Shown: positions 45,592-56,427 of the stretch, piece by piece
How the letters are laid out: every line of letters starts with the position of its first letter
How positions within the stretch are numbered: position 1 is the stretch's first letter
Assembly: GCA_032622095.1 (NCBI GenBank)
Contig: CP136062.1
Location: forward strand, 162,190,875-162,254,874
DNA length: 64,000 nt
Reading direction: 5' to 3'
Source: Siphonodentalium dalli
Lineage: Eukaryota > Mollusca > Scaphopoda > Gadilida > Siphonodentaliidae
The notes under the pieces: model-generated
The model's database searches: none
What the model was told of the DNA's origin: nothing
The model's input: the letters and a program-made list of their open reading frames with translations, nothing else
Position numbers and translations under genes: made by a program

Positions 45592-46963
45592 CTTTTAGGA
45601 CATGGGAATATTTTTTGTATTTCATGGCCACGAAATACTAATTCGTGGCCACGAAATAACTAATTCGTGGCCACGAAATAACTAATTGTGATATACGATC
45701 ATCAGTCCCATTGTTGTAATGGAAGCGGATAGAGATGATCTGGTTGTTGTTGTCCACCATCTTGGCATGAGCCACGGCGATTTGAGATAAAGGGTGTTGT
45801 GGGGTGGCCCGTAAAACAAATTAAGTAATCACCAACCCGATCCAAAGGTGCCGCCGTCCTGGGGGTGGGTTAAATAGCCACCCACGACATTCAGTATATC
45901 TTGGGGCCACCCTACAGCACCAATTATACCACATCAAACGGATAAGGGGCCGAGAAATTGTATAGGTGCCATATTTGAACCCATCTGGGGCGGCCATTTT
46001 GGATCGGGGATGGTGAAAGCGGGTGAATATTTAGTTTGTCTCAGGGGTCAGCCTACAATACACTGTATTCGACATAAAATGGGGGGGAGTTGCATGGTAC
46101 CATATATGGACCCCTCTGATTAGTTATCATTTTCGCTCGAGTGGGCTGAAGGTGTGAAAATTTAGCTTGCTTTGCGAGCCACGGTACAACACCCTTTATT
46201 TGATCTATATCGTTCAATTGACCGAGAAATAATGTGTACCCTATTTGACACCTTCTGAGCGGCGACCATTTTGGATCTGGTATGGTTGAAAGGGGTGAAT
46301 ATTTATAAGTTTGTTTTGGGCCCACCCTACAAAACCCCTTATTTGACTTAAATTGGCCAATATGCCGAGAGAAATGTCATTCCCATTCGATCCCTTGTGG
46401 TAAAAACTAACAAATATTCAGTTTGTCTAGGAGTCACCTGACCCGTGTTTCCCCATTCTCCATGGGCTAGTTTATATCGGACGTTCATATCCCCATTGCA
46501 CCCGGGTCCCACGCCATAAGGGGTTTATAGAAGCTTCTCTGCGATCGTACGCATTGTTTCTAAAACATCAACTTAGTGTAACCATATCGTAAATGTATCT
46601 GGATATATGCAAAGGTCAATCAGTTATTTCGTGGCCACGAATTGGTTATTTCTTGGCCACGAATTAGTTATTTCTTGGCCACGAATTAGTTATTTCGTGC
46701 CCACGAATTAGTTATTTCGTGGCCACAAATTAGTTATTTCGTGGCCACCAAATTAGTTATTTCGTGGTCACGAATTAGTTATTTCTTGGCCACAAATTAG
46801 TTATTTCGTGGTCACGAATTAGTTATTTCTTGGCCACAAATTAGTTATTTCGTGGCCACCAAATTAGTTATTTCGTGGTCACGAATTAGTTATTTCTTGG
46901 CCACGAATTAGTTATTTCGTGGCCACAAAATAAAATAAAAATAAAAATTCCCATGTCCTAAAC
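45592..46963. mobile_element. Nested element with inverted TTTAGGACATGGGAAT ends and inverted minisatellites
   Basis: TTTAGGACATGGGAAT at 45594-45609 is inverted at 46947-46962. Just inside lie a 22-bp minisatellite on the left (about three units) and its inverse on the right (about 14 units). The centre is a diverged tandem array of about 145-bp units (CACCCTACARCACC, ATTTTGGATCKGG, GGGGTGAATATTTAGTTTGT). The element sits inside the 44121-48745 element. Non-coding. Confidence 0.8.
46619..46935. repeat. 22-bp minisatellite (TTAGTTATTTCGTGGCCACG)
   Basis: About 14 units of 22 bp with variants CGTGGCC, CTTGGCC, CGTGGTC and ACCAAATT. Each unit contains the palindrome CGTGGCCACG or a close form. 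The inverse array with three units is at 45630-45690. Confidence 0.93.
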
Positions 46964-48798
46964 CAGCCACCGTAGCTTATGGATCATTCTGTTTTGGTAT
47001 TAAATTTGGAGAAACCCGACAAGCATCAATGTAACAACTACAACAACTCATCTATGCCAATGATATGTTTAGCCATATATATACATGTGGATAGGGCGGT
47101 ATTGTTTAAAAATGTTAAACAATGTTAGCATGTCCATATGTATTGCTAAATATTGCTGGGCTTATATAGATGGTTGTTCTATAATTCCTGGTCGGGATTA
47201 TCCGATGCAGTTAATACTCAAATGTCAAATTTGAGATATACCTGGTCGTCAAAGTGAACCAGAATGTCTTAGCTAAGGTTGGCAAAGGTTGCTAATCAAA
47301 TACCACAATGGTGTAATAATCATTCATTGGTATTGACTTAATTTAGTCAGTGTCTAATCACATGGTGCTGGTTTTGTTCAAAGTTGGGCACATGCATGTC
47401 TAAAACTATGCAGCCATGTTCTGCATAGGCCACTGATCATTATAAGATCGGTAGAATTTGCCACCGGTCCCGATAGCTCCTTAGTAACTGTTACTAAGCA
47501 CCTATACTTGGAATTTGCAGGAAAATGCAACTATGGTTGATATCAATTTTACACATTGAGCTCTACTTTAGTGGAAATTCGAATTTACTTGATTTTCACA
47601 GCTTTAAACGAAGCGTGGAGATTAATCGTGGTCAGAATATTGATGGTGAATGTTGGGTTTCAGTCACTGTACTGAAGTTGGCCAAAAGTAACTGGCGTGG
47701 GAAGTGTGAAAGCAAAGCCTATACTGCTATAGTAAAGATCTCAGCTGCACCGAAATGTCCATTTATCAGTAGCACAAATCCTGCGAAAACACAGATTCTC
47801 TCAGTACATGTGGGATAGACTCCGATGACAACGATTGAGTTAATGACAACGAACAACTACCATATATACCTGTGTATTTGTGACACTACATCCCGTTGTG
47901 ATCAACGATATGGTTTTAAAACTAGTCAGTGGACAACAGGACAGACAAGTATCAAATAAAACAATAATATAATATAATATGTAATCACATCGTGAATAGT
48001 CTTGTTGTGAATATTTTCGTTTGATTCAATAGGCTGCATATTATCAAAATTACAAAACCATTCGACACTTACTTTTGCCAATTACTGTATCTTGGGGCAT
48101 AACTATATCATATGTTGCAAATATTAAATCACGGATAGTTAGTCGGTCAAACACGAGTGTTAAACTTCATATATAGTTGCGCAGGATTGCCAATAAGTGA
48201 TATTACAATCAACGTTTGAGCACAATACGAAACTCTCCATAGGGTTAAGTGTTAAATTTTGATCGCAACTGTAGCCAGCAAGAATCATCTGATCACATCC
48301 ATTCTTTTTAAAACTACGTCTGTGTTTCATACTTAGTATTTTTGAGGTATATCAGTACGCGCATATCATCATACGCAAAATGGCGCCATTTATCCAAAGT
48401 TCTAGAATCTCCATAGGGCTCAGTGTTAAATTTTGATCACAACTGTAGTCAACAAGAATGAACCGATCACATCAAAATTTTCACAAATACATGTAACGGT
48501 CATATCTAGTAGTTTGGAGAAGTTTCAAATCGCACCGATCACCATACGCCAGATGGCACCATCTATCGTTTTCAGTAAATACGAAACGCTCTCTAAATTA
48601 TGTTGACCCCGATTTAGGCCGACCCGTCAAAATTCAAGAATGGAAACAAGTCAATCCTGAAAACACACCTACTAGGCATACATAATCCGTTTTCAGATCG
48701 CTTTTAACAAACCAAAAATGCGAAATGACATAAGGAATCCGACTAGGATTCAAAAATTAAGTAGGCCTTTAAGTGAAGAAAGGCTTAAACTACATAAA

Positions 48799-48909
48799 CA
48801 GTAAGAGCTTTCCGATGAATGGCAACAAGCCATATTTCCAACTAAATCCAGAAAAGTTACCCATAATTCTGCTGTGGTTAAGGAGTCGATTACTTAGGGC
48901 ATTACTGTA
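48799..48909. mobile_element. Tc1/mariner-like hairpin MITE (C family), right half only
   Basis: Starts within the loop (AGAGCTTTCCGATGAATGGC) and ends GATTACTTAGGGCATTACTG. It follows the right flank of the 44.1-kb element, so it was there before that insertion or came in with the flanking repeat. Confidence 0.88.
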
Positions 48910-49487
48910 ATGTCTTGATGGCCATAGTAGATTTTAGGATAGATAACAATAGAAAGAGGGGCAGTTCATCAACTAGCTAATTATTTTGTTGCAGGCTTAC
49001 TGTAATACTGTATTGAATTGACTGGGTTGGGTTTGGTTTTTAGTCCTAACGTATTATGTTATATTAAACAGACATGGCTCATTCAAACTTCAAATGTTTC
49101 TACATAATTTGTCTGCTGTGAAAAAAGACTTACCATGCATGGTCAGTAATTTTTCGCAACAGAAGTAAAACAATCACTCTTAATTTCTACCATATCAGGA
49201 ATAGACTAACATGGAACATTCTTCTCTGTTCCATGCCATGTATGTGGCTGTTTTTTGTTTGGGTCCAATGTTACCAAACATTGTGTTCAAAGTTGTATTT
49301 TCTATGACTTCAATGCTCTTGGATGACATATAATGATCATACAAAGGTAACTAAAGTATTTATTGACCTATTTCAATACTGGGAAAAATTCAAATATTAT
49401 TAAGTGTATTGTGGAGCGCAAACGGCCAAGTGGGTTTAATAAAGATCAAATAACTATTCAGATTGTCCAATTCAGAATGTACCCAAG

Positions 49488-49570
49488 CCAACTAGAAGTA
49501 ATGGTAATGTAATGCATTACTATTTAATGTAATGGTAATGGTATCGCATTAGATTTCTTTTGTTTTTATG
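49488..49570. repeat. Isolated progenitor-like unit of the 50-kb minisatellite
   Basis: AAGTAATGGTAATGTAATGC followed by GTAATGGTAATGGTATCGCA and TTAGATTTC lies 470 bp before the main array, separated by unrelated sequence (49571-50035). It may mark an insertion into the array or a source unit. Confidence 0.7.
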
Positions 49571-50035
49571 TGTAACCAATCAGGTAAGTGGGTGTCAGAC
49601 CAGGTAACACGAGCTCCAGGGTAAGCAACACCAAACCTAGCACACCAGAATGACAGAAAACAAGTCAAAGTGAAGCACTGGCAGGCAGACCATAAATGGC
49701 ATATTTGTTAGTCAACATAGGTTTTAGTAAGAAAGAAAAACGCCTCAAACATATTCGTCATTTTACCCACATAATATTGGCGGAGCAAAAATGTAATGGA
49801 TGTCAAGAACAAGAGGAGAGTGTCGTCTGCAAAGTATATGAAAGAAAGGGCATATATTAGGGTCAGGGTCCCAATCACATGCAGATACTGTGTTCCTCGT
49901 GTTCTTGGCAAAAAACATTTTTGTGTTCTTGGCAAAAATTTTGAGTCGGAGAGCAAAGTCACGGAGCGGCTGAAATTCTTTTGAAAAGTAATTAAGAACG
50001 TACAGATCGAAAGAGGGTAATTAAAATTAGATTTC

Positions 50036-51853
50036 ATATTGGAAGTAATGTAATGGTATCGCATTAGATTTCATATTGGAAGTAATGTAATGGTAATGGT
50101 ATCACATTAGATTTCATATTGGAAGTAATGTAATGGTAATGGTAACGCATTAGATTTCATATTGGAAGTAATGTAATGGTAATGGTATCGCATTAGATTT
50201 CATATTGGAAGTAATGTAATGGTAATGGTATCGCATTAGATTTCATATTGGAAGTAATGTAATGGTAATGGTATCGCATTATATTTCATATTGGAAGTAA
50301 TGTAATGGTATTGCATTATATTTCATTTTGGAAGTAATGTAATGGTAATGGTATCGCATTAGATTTCATATTGGAAGTAATGTAATGGTATCGCATTATA
50401 TTTCATATTGGAAGTAATGTAATGGTATCGCATTATATTTCATTTTGGAAGTAATGTAATGGTATCGCATTATATTTAATATTGGAAGTAATGTAATGGT
50501 ATCGCATTAGATTTCATATTGGAAGTAATGTAATGGTAATGGTATCGCATTATATTTCATATTGGAAGTAATGTAATGGTATCGCATTAGATTTCATATT
50601 GGAAGTAATGTAATGGTATCGCATTATATTTCATTTTGGAAGTAATGTAATGGTAATGGTATCGCATTAGATTTCATATTGAAAGTAATGTAATGGTATC
50701 GCATTATATTTCATTTTGGAAGTAATGTAATGGTAATGGTATCGCATTAGATTTCATATTGGAAGTAATGTAATGGTATCGCATTATATTTCATTTTGGA
50801 AGTAATGTAATGGTAATGGTATCGCATTAGATTTCATATTGGAAGTAATGTAATGGTATCGCATTATATTTCATTTTGGAAGTAATGTAATGGTAATGGT
50901 ATCGCATTAGATTTTATATTGGAAGTAATGTAATGGTATCGCATTATATTTCATTTTGGAAGTAATGTAATGGTAATGGTATCGCATTAGATTTCATATT
51001 GGAAGTAATGTAATGGTATCGCATTATATTTCATTTTGGAAGTAATGTAATGGTATCGCATTATATTTCATTTTGGAAGTAATGTAATGGTATCGCATTA
51101 GATTTCATATTGGAAGTAATGTAATGGTATCGCATTATATTTCATATTGGAAGTAATGTAATGGTAGTGGTATCAAATTAGATTTCATATTGGAAGTAAT
51201 GTAATGGTAATGGTATCTCATTAGATTTCATATTGGAAGTAATGTAATGGTAATGGTATCGCATTATATTTCATATTGGAAGTAATGTAATGGTAATGGT
51301 ATCGCATTAGATTTCATATTGGAAGTAATGTAATGGTAATGGTATCGCATTAGATTTCATATTGGAAGTAATGTAATGGTAATGGTATCGCATTAGATTT
51401 CATATTGGAAGTAATGTAATGGTAATGGTATCGCATTAGATTTCATATTGGAAGTAATGTAATGGTAATGGTATCGCATTAGATTTCATATTGGAAGTAA
51501 TGTAATGGTAATGATATCGCATTAGATTTCATATTGGAATTAATGTAATGGTATCGCATTAGATTTCATATTGGAAGTAATGTAATGGTAATGGTATCGC
51601 ATTAGATTTCATATTGGGAGTAATGTAATGGTAATGGTATCGCATTAGATTTCATTTTGGAAGTAATGTAATGGTAATGGTATCGCATTATATTTCATAT
51701 TGGAAGTAATGTAACGGTAATGGTATCGCATTAGATTTCATATTGGAAGTAATGTAATGGTAATGGTATCGCATTAGATTTCATATTGGAAGTAATGTAG
51801 TGGTAATGGTATCACATTAGATTTCATATTGGAAGTAATGTAACGGTAATGGG
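50036..51853 (+). repeat. 1.8-kb minisatellite of 43- and 37-bp units with 80-bp higher order
   Basis: About 44 units of TTTCATATTGGAAGTAATGT followed by AATGGTAATGGTATCGCATTA (43 bp) or the same without one GGTAAT (37 bp). Between about 50640 and 51000 the two types alternate strictly, giving an 80-bp dimer: ATCGCATTAG recurs at 50661, 50741, 50821, 50901 and 50981. Outer parts are runs of the 43-bp type. The array ends GTAACGGTAATGGGTTACATT. Confidence 0.95.
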
Positions 51854-52082
51854 TTACATTGCAAAGTAATGGGCCCATATCCCTGCCTGCCACTTGCCAA
51901 ATTTACCAAATGGAAAAATACTTCTCACGTGGCAACAAGCACATCGCAAGGACATTGCAAAATACACCCGTTAGCCATTGTGAATTGTACTAACAATTTG
52001 AGCTTACAGATAATATCTGATATACCTCTAATTTAAATGCCAAATTTAATACCATTAATAAACGTCTAAGTTATAGAAGATT

Positions 52083-52380
52083 AGGTCACCCATCTATCAA
52101 TATTCAGCGTATTCGTAAACAATGAGATTGAAACATTATATGAGGTCACCCGTCTGTTCATATTCAGCGTATTCGTAAACAATGAGATTTAAACATAATA
52201 TGAGGTCACCCGTCTGTTCATATTCAGCGTATTCGTAAACAATGAGATTTAAACATTATATGAGGTCACCCGTCTGTTCATATTCAGCGTATTCGTAAAC
52301 AATGAGATTTAACATTATATGAGGTCACCCATCTGTCAATATTTAGCGTAATTGTAAACAATCAGATTTAAACATTATAT
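52083..52380 (+). repeat. 60-bp minisatellite, five units
   Basis: AGGTCACCCRTCTGTTCATA and TTCAGCGTATTCGTAAACAA recur at about 52084, 52143, 52203, 52263 and 52322; outer units are more diverged than the three inner ones. Confidence 0.93.
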
Positions 52381-52485
52381 ACCACTGCATGTTAAGCAGC
52401 TAGAAAGAAATAATTTTGAGACAAGAGATTGACAAAAACAGTGTTTTTCCTGATAAAATACAACTAAGCCATTATTATAAGTAAC

Positions 52486-52630
52486 CATTTCATGATGGGA
52501 GCTGCGTTGCTGCAGCATTAAAGATCCTGTGCCAGTGCATTCTTTTATACTAGTATATGCAAGTCTCCCATAGGGAGCCTCACATTTCTAAGAGAATCCA
52601 CTGGCTTACAATTAAGGTCAAGGTAAATAT
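52486..52630. mobile_element. Left part of the CATTTCATGATGGGAG hairpin MITE
   Basis: AACCATTTCATGATGGGAGC, CCTGTGCCAGTGCATTCTTT and AGAGAATCCACTGGC match 40027-40254. It is cut off at about 52630, where a D-family fragment begins. Confidence 0.75.
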
Positions 52631-53015
52631 AGCGGGCTAGCATCTCCAACTTCACCCTCTGGGGATCTTATTCTGCTTAGGCCTCATCTTCTCTGCAAAG
52701 TGTCTTTATTATCAAATTTCTATAGAACCTTCTTCACATATAGATTCTTTTTCTTTTTTAGTTTAGTTTCTCTATATCTCCAAATTGGCAGACGACACAT
52801 TGCATAATCAAGGTTCCCAATGGGTGTACATTACAATATTCACCATTTGGGAACTTCAATATGAGTCCATGTCTCCCATTGCAGATGAGGCCATGCAGAA
52901 TGAGGTCCCAGGAGGGTGATTTTGGTGATGCTAGCCTGCTCTGTGGGGTAGCGTCACTAAGCTCACACTCTGTGACCTCATTCTATAATGACAGGAACAC
53001 TAAACTCAGACTTGG
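52631..53015 (-). mobile_element. D-family MITE, truncated on one side
   Basis: From GCGGGCTAGCATCTCCAAC to AACACTAAACTCAGACTTG, with reversed middle block. It abuts the fragment at 52486-52630 and ends 17 nt inside the intron after the donor of the exon at 53033. Confidence 0.85.
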
Positions 53016-53032
53016 AAGTCATCTACACTCAC

Positions 53033-53146
53033 TTGAATCACAATTGGTGCCCGTCCAGCCGGTTGCACAGATACAACTGTACCCATTCACTAAGTCGGTG
53101 CAAGTAGCGTCATTCTTACAGGCACCGGAACTGCATTCATCGATAT
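53033..53146 (-). CDS. EGF-like exon 3 of the window (calcium-binding EGF, 38 aa)
   Basis: Minus-strand internal exon of 114 nt, phase 1-1, acceptor CATAG before 53146 and donor GTGAGTG from 53032. Starts IDEC and has six cysteines. CSSGAC fits the Pro/Ala form of the O-glucose consensus, CKNDATC the O-fucose consensus, [10 protein letters not shown] the hydroxylation and calcium pattern. [10 protein letters not shown] has Trp in the EOGT aromatic position. A D-family MITE begins 17 nt downstream of the donor. Confidence 0.93.
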
Positions 53147-53869
53147 CTATGACAGAAAAGAGAAGATTAGATTAGATTTAATTTTGATAACATAAACTGT
53201 GTGTATATAGCATAAGTAAAATCAGTTTCTATATTATTTTCATTATGGTCCCCAGTGATTTTTGGCCAATTCTTGTTTTCGAATATCAAGTTTTTTCTTA
53301 GCGCAGATTCTGGTGGTCTTGGGCACCATTCTGAAGAATCCTTGATGAATTTGAGAAAATCTGGTAAATCCAAGATGGTAGTCAAATGGTCGTCCTTGCC
53401 ACATGGAGATGGCTTCTATTGCAAAAGAACCAGAAAAGAATAGCAATATGACACTAATTATGTTTCTATGATATCTTTGTGTAATTTCAGCAAAATGCGT
53501 GATGATGGTTTCATAGATGGCTACCAAGATGAAAATCGAGAAAATCTTAGTCTTTACTTAATTCCCCCCCCCCCCCCAAAAAAAACCCTCAGTACGTGTA
53601 GGTGGAGTCCTATTAGCAAGAAATGGGGTATTTCATCAAAATATTGGTTCAGTTTGACATAAATATAGCCATCAATCGAAACCATGGTCGGTGTCTTCTC
53701 ATGTAGACGAACGCGAACCTAAATACATACATAAATGGGCTGAATTAAAATAATGTGACCCCTCATTTTGGAAGAAGTCTGATATGGTAAGTATGTGGAA
53801 TACGACACCACATTAGACATAATTTGATTGTTTTAAAACTAATTGTTCATTCAGACATAAATGTAGCCA

Positions 53870-54230
53870 TCAGATGGGGAACATAAATCAAATTAATCTA
53901 AAACAAGGAATGCACATCGGAAGATGGCGCTCGTCGAGTTTTTTGTCTGAAAGAGTGGATCTGATGCAATGGAATTATTGGTGGCCATATATTTTTATTT
54001 TACGAATTTCTGGAAAAAAGGGAGGCTCCCGTCTAAAGGCCACCCCAAAAATCCATCTGAAGTTTGGTGATGGTTGCATGAAAAATGTGACCTGTAAGGT
54101 TTGCAAACGGATTCTGCCATACAAACAGTAAAATCCAAGATGCCACTGGCAGCCATGTTTTTTAACAGAATTCAGAAGAAATGGTAAGCACCCATCTAGA
54201 GGTCACCTGGAATAAACCTGATTAGAGGAT
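53870..54230 (+). repeat. Diverged fragment of the AAATCCAAGATGG family
   Basis: GAAGATGGCGCTCGTCGAG, AAAAATCCATCTGAAGTTTGG, TAAAATCCAAGATGCC and ACCCATCTAGAGGTCACC tie this to the arrays at 4.5 and 20.3 kb. A related TAAATCCAAGATGGTAG is at 53364. A C10 run at about 53567 is simple sequence. Confidence 0.65.
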
Positions 54231-54241
54231 CATCTTCACCT

Positions 54242-54459
54242 ACAGTAATGCCCTAAATAATTGGCTCCTTAACCACAGCAGAATTATGGGTAACTTTTCA
54301 GGATTTAGTGAGAAATATGGCTTGTTGCCATTCTTTTTGGAAAGCTCTCACTGAGAGCTTTCTGATGAATGACAACAAGCCATATTTCCGACTAAATCCT
54401 GAAAAATTACCCATAATATTGATGTGGTTAAGGAGTCGATTTTTTAGGGCATTACTGTA
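54242..54459. mobile_element. Tc1/mariner-like hairpin MITE (C family), copy 11
   Basis: ACAGTAATGCCCTAAATAATT to GATTTTTTAGGGCATTACTGT, full length with a few arm mismatches (ATTCTTTTTGG, AATATTGATGTGG). Confidence 0.92.
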
Positions 54460-54908
54460 ATTCTCATACAAATTTTGGAACACTGACTAAACATTAAGCA
54501 GGACTAATTGTTCTAGTTCGGCATGGGGTCAGGCATCAAAGTGATGTATAATTAAGGCATCAAAACTTGAGTGAATATTGTGTATGTTATCACCACAACA
54601 CATGTATACAGCGATATTTGTCCCACCATGCCCTTACTTACTTACTTACCCACCAAGCAACTTACTCCAAAATGAGTTAGTGAAAAATGTGGTTACAGGC
54701 GACAGATTTAAGAATTTGACATTATTTTTTGTATTAAAGCACATCAAAGGGGTCACCAATGAGTACGGTGGCAACATCAAATCACATCACCCGGTGTCCG
54801 GCAGCATCATGCAGGTATATTAATTAATCATGTTACCAATAAAACTGGTTTCTGTACGCGTGGAACAATGGGGCATGAACCTCATGCAGCTTCACCATAA
54901 ATACTCAC

Positions 54909-55022
54909 TCATTGAACAGGTATCTCCCGTATAACCAGCATCACATGCACATGTAAAAGTGTCAACACCATCAGTACAAGTTCCATGGCTGTTACACGAA
55001 CCAGCAAGACAGTCTTCATCGT
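54909..55022 (-). CDS. EGF-like exon 2 of the window (EGF, 38 aa)
   Basis: Minus-strand internal exon of 114 nt, phase 1-1, acceptor TTACAG before 55022 and donor GTGAGTAT from 54908. Starts DEDC and has six cysteines. CNSHGTC fits the O-fucose consensus, CTDGVDTFTC the hydroxylation pattern and CDAGYTGDTC the EOGT pattern; CLAGSC lacks the O-glucose consensus. DEDC in place of DIDEC still offers acidic ligands, so calcium binding is likely but not certain. Intron to the next exon is 1762 nt. Confidence 0.92.
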   Translation of the reverse strand, partial: TMKTVLLVRVTAMELVLMVLTLLHVHVMLVIREIPVQ

Positions 55023-55089
55023 CTGTAAAATCATTATCAAAGTTTACCACTTTTATAGTTATCAACAAGTAAATTATATGTTCTGCACA

Positions 55090-55245
55090 AGCCTGATTAT
55101 AGCATGTCTGTCGTTTGCAGAATGAGGTCCCCAGAGGGTGAATTTAGTGATGCTATTCCTCATAGGGGCTAGCATCACCAAATTCACCCTCTGGGGACCT
55201 CCTTCTGCATGGCTTCATCTGCTATGGGAGACAAAGACTAAGATT
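55090..55245 (+). mobile_element. D-family MITE, left portion
   Basis: AGCCTGATTATAGCATGTCTG, the left stem-loop (CCAGAGGGTGAATTTAGTGA to TCACCCTCTGGGGACC) and CATCTGCTATGGGAGACA are present, then the match stops near 55245. It starts 67 nt upstream of the exon at 54909-55022. Confidence 0.85.
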
Positions 55246-56427
55246 GAAGTTAGCTCGAAATCAAAATACTATGGCTTCCAAGTGATATTATCCACAAAAT
55301 ACACTTTGTGTGAGTCGAGCGTTTGTTTATATACAAAATAATGAGCGATAAGCAAAACACTCCAACACCGTGGCGATTTTTATGAGAGTGATTCAACACC
55401 GAAATCTTGAGAGGCGAGGATTAGCGAGCGCTATACAGGTATGTTGTAAACAACTTGGAGGCATTTCTAACCAAAGTTTAAAATAGTAGGATCCCCCCTG
55501 GTGTTGAGTGTTTTGCTCATTGGACACTCTTTACATACTGTTTGTTTACATAACACAGAGTACCAACATGACAATAACGTGCAATTTACGCAATATTTAT
55601 GATTGGTATAAGAATGTTTTTTTTCTATAATATAATATTCTTTCTGTTTATGGAAGATTTAACGTACATGTATATTGCTAATTTAATAGCAATACCCACC
55701 GTCAATGCTTATGGTATCTTTAATATGGAGGTAAAATTCCCTGGTAGAATTACTCTAGTAGAACCACCGCAATCTTGTACATACATAAATCCCGGTAAAA
55801 TACCTTGGTGAAATGGGTCCATTTCACTTGAGTAAAAATACATGGGTGGGTCTAAATGTGAGAATATAATATGTTGACAATTCACTAGACAAACTTTACA
55901 ACAGTAACACCCTGGTAAAATTACATCATTTACCTGTTCCGATCACCACGGTAAATACCACAGAGTATTTACCATGGTTTACCAGAGTGATCAGATATAA
56001 ATTTTTGAAATGTTTTATTTTCCGAGTTATGTAATTTTTGGCGGCCTGGCAAATATTTGTCAAGCCGCTGGTCTCTGATCAAATTGTGGATGAAGACCGA
56101 TAACTCTAAAATCAAGTGGCTTTGGGTGTTTGGATATTTGACAACAGATTTTGTTGAACAAAATGTTGGTAAATTAAACACCATTTTGTTGAAAAAAATG
56201 TTGATAAATAACACGTTTTAGGCAATTTTATACTCTATTTGACTGTGGTTAGCATTATTTTTGGGCAATTAATCAATTCTGATAACAGAAGCAGCATTTA
56301 AAAAAAATTTGTTGTTTGAATCTGATGATATGGGGACCATCGAATCGGATTGAGTACCATTAAATGAAATGGTTATTAATAATAAAGGTTTTGGTATAGT
56401 TCAAACATGTTTAAATTGAGAACATAC

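Larger units (their letters stand above)
44121..48745. mobile_element. 4.6-kb DNA-transposon-like element with long inverted ends
   Basis: The left end TAGTCGGATTCC (with TAGTCGGATTCCTTATGTCG directly after) is matched in inverted form at 48735-48745, and the inversion continues for about 150 bp with GTTAAAAGCGAT, TCAGAATYWACYTGTTTCC and similar blocks. GGA flanks both sides (44118-44120, 48746-48748). The undisturbed site exists at 18.88 kb. Internal repeats of the end sequence occur at 44672-44800 and 44940-45000. One open frame of 97 codons (47525-47818, plus) is unlike any family I know. No transposase is recognised, so the superfamily is open. Confidence 0.82.

Noticed and set aside
46053-46325. 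90-codon minus-strand frame
   Set aside because: It lies in the diverged 145-bp tandem array of the nested element; the repeat explains it.
47525-47818. 97-codon plus-strand frame inside the 4.6-kb element
   Set aside because: It could be a transposon remnant, but I recognise no motif and it is within the length expected by chance.
53255-53527. Open frames on both strands near 53.3 kb
   Set aside because: The region belongs to the diverged AAATCCAAGATGG repeat and has no domain or splice-bounded exon.
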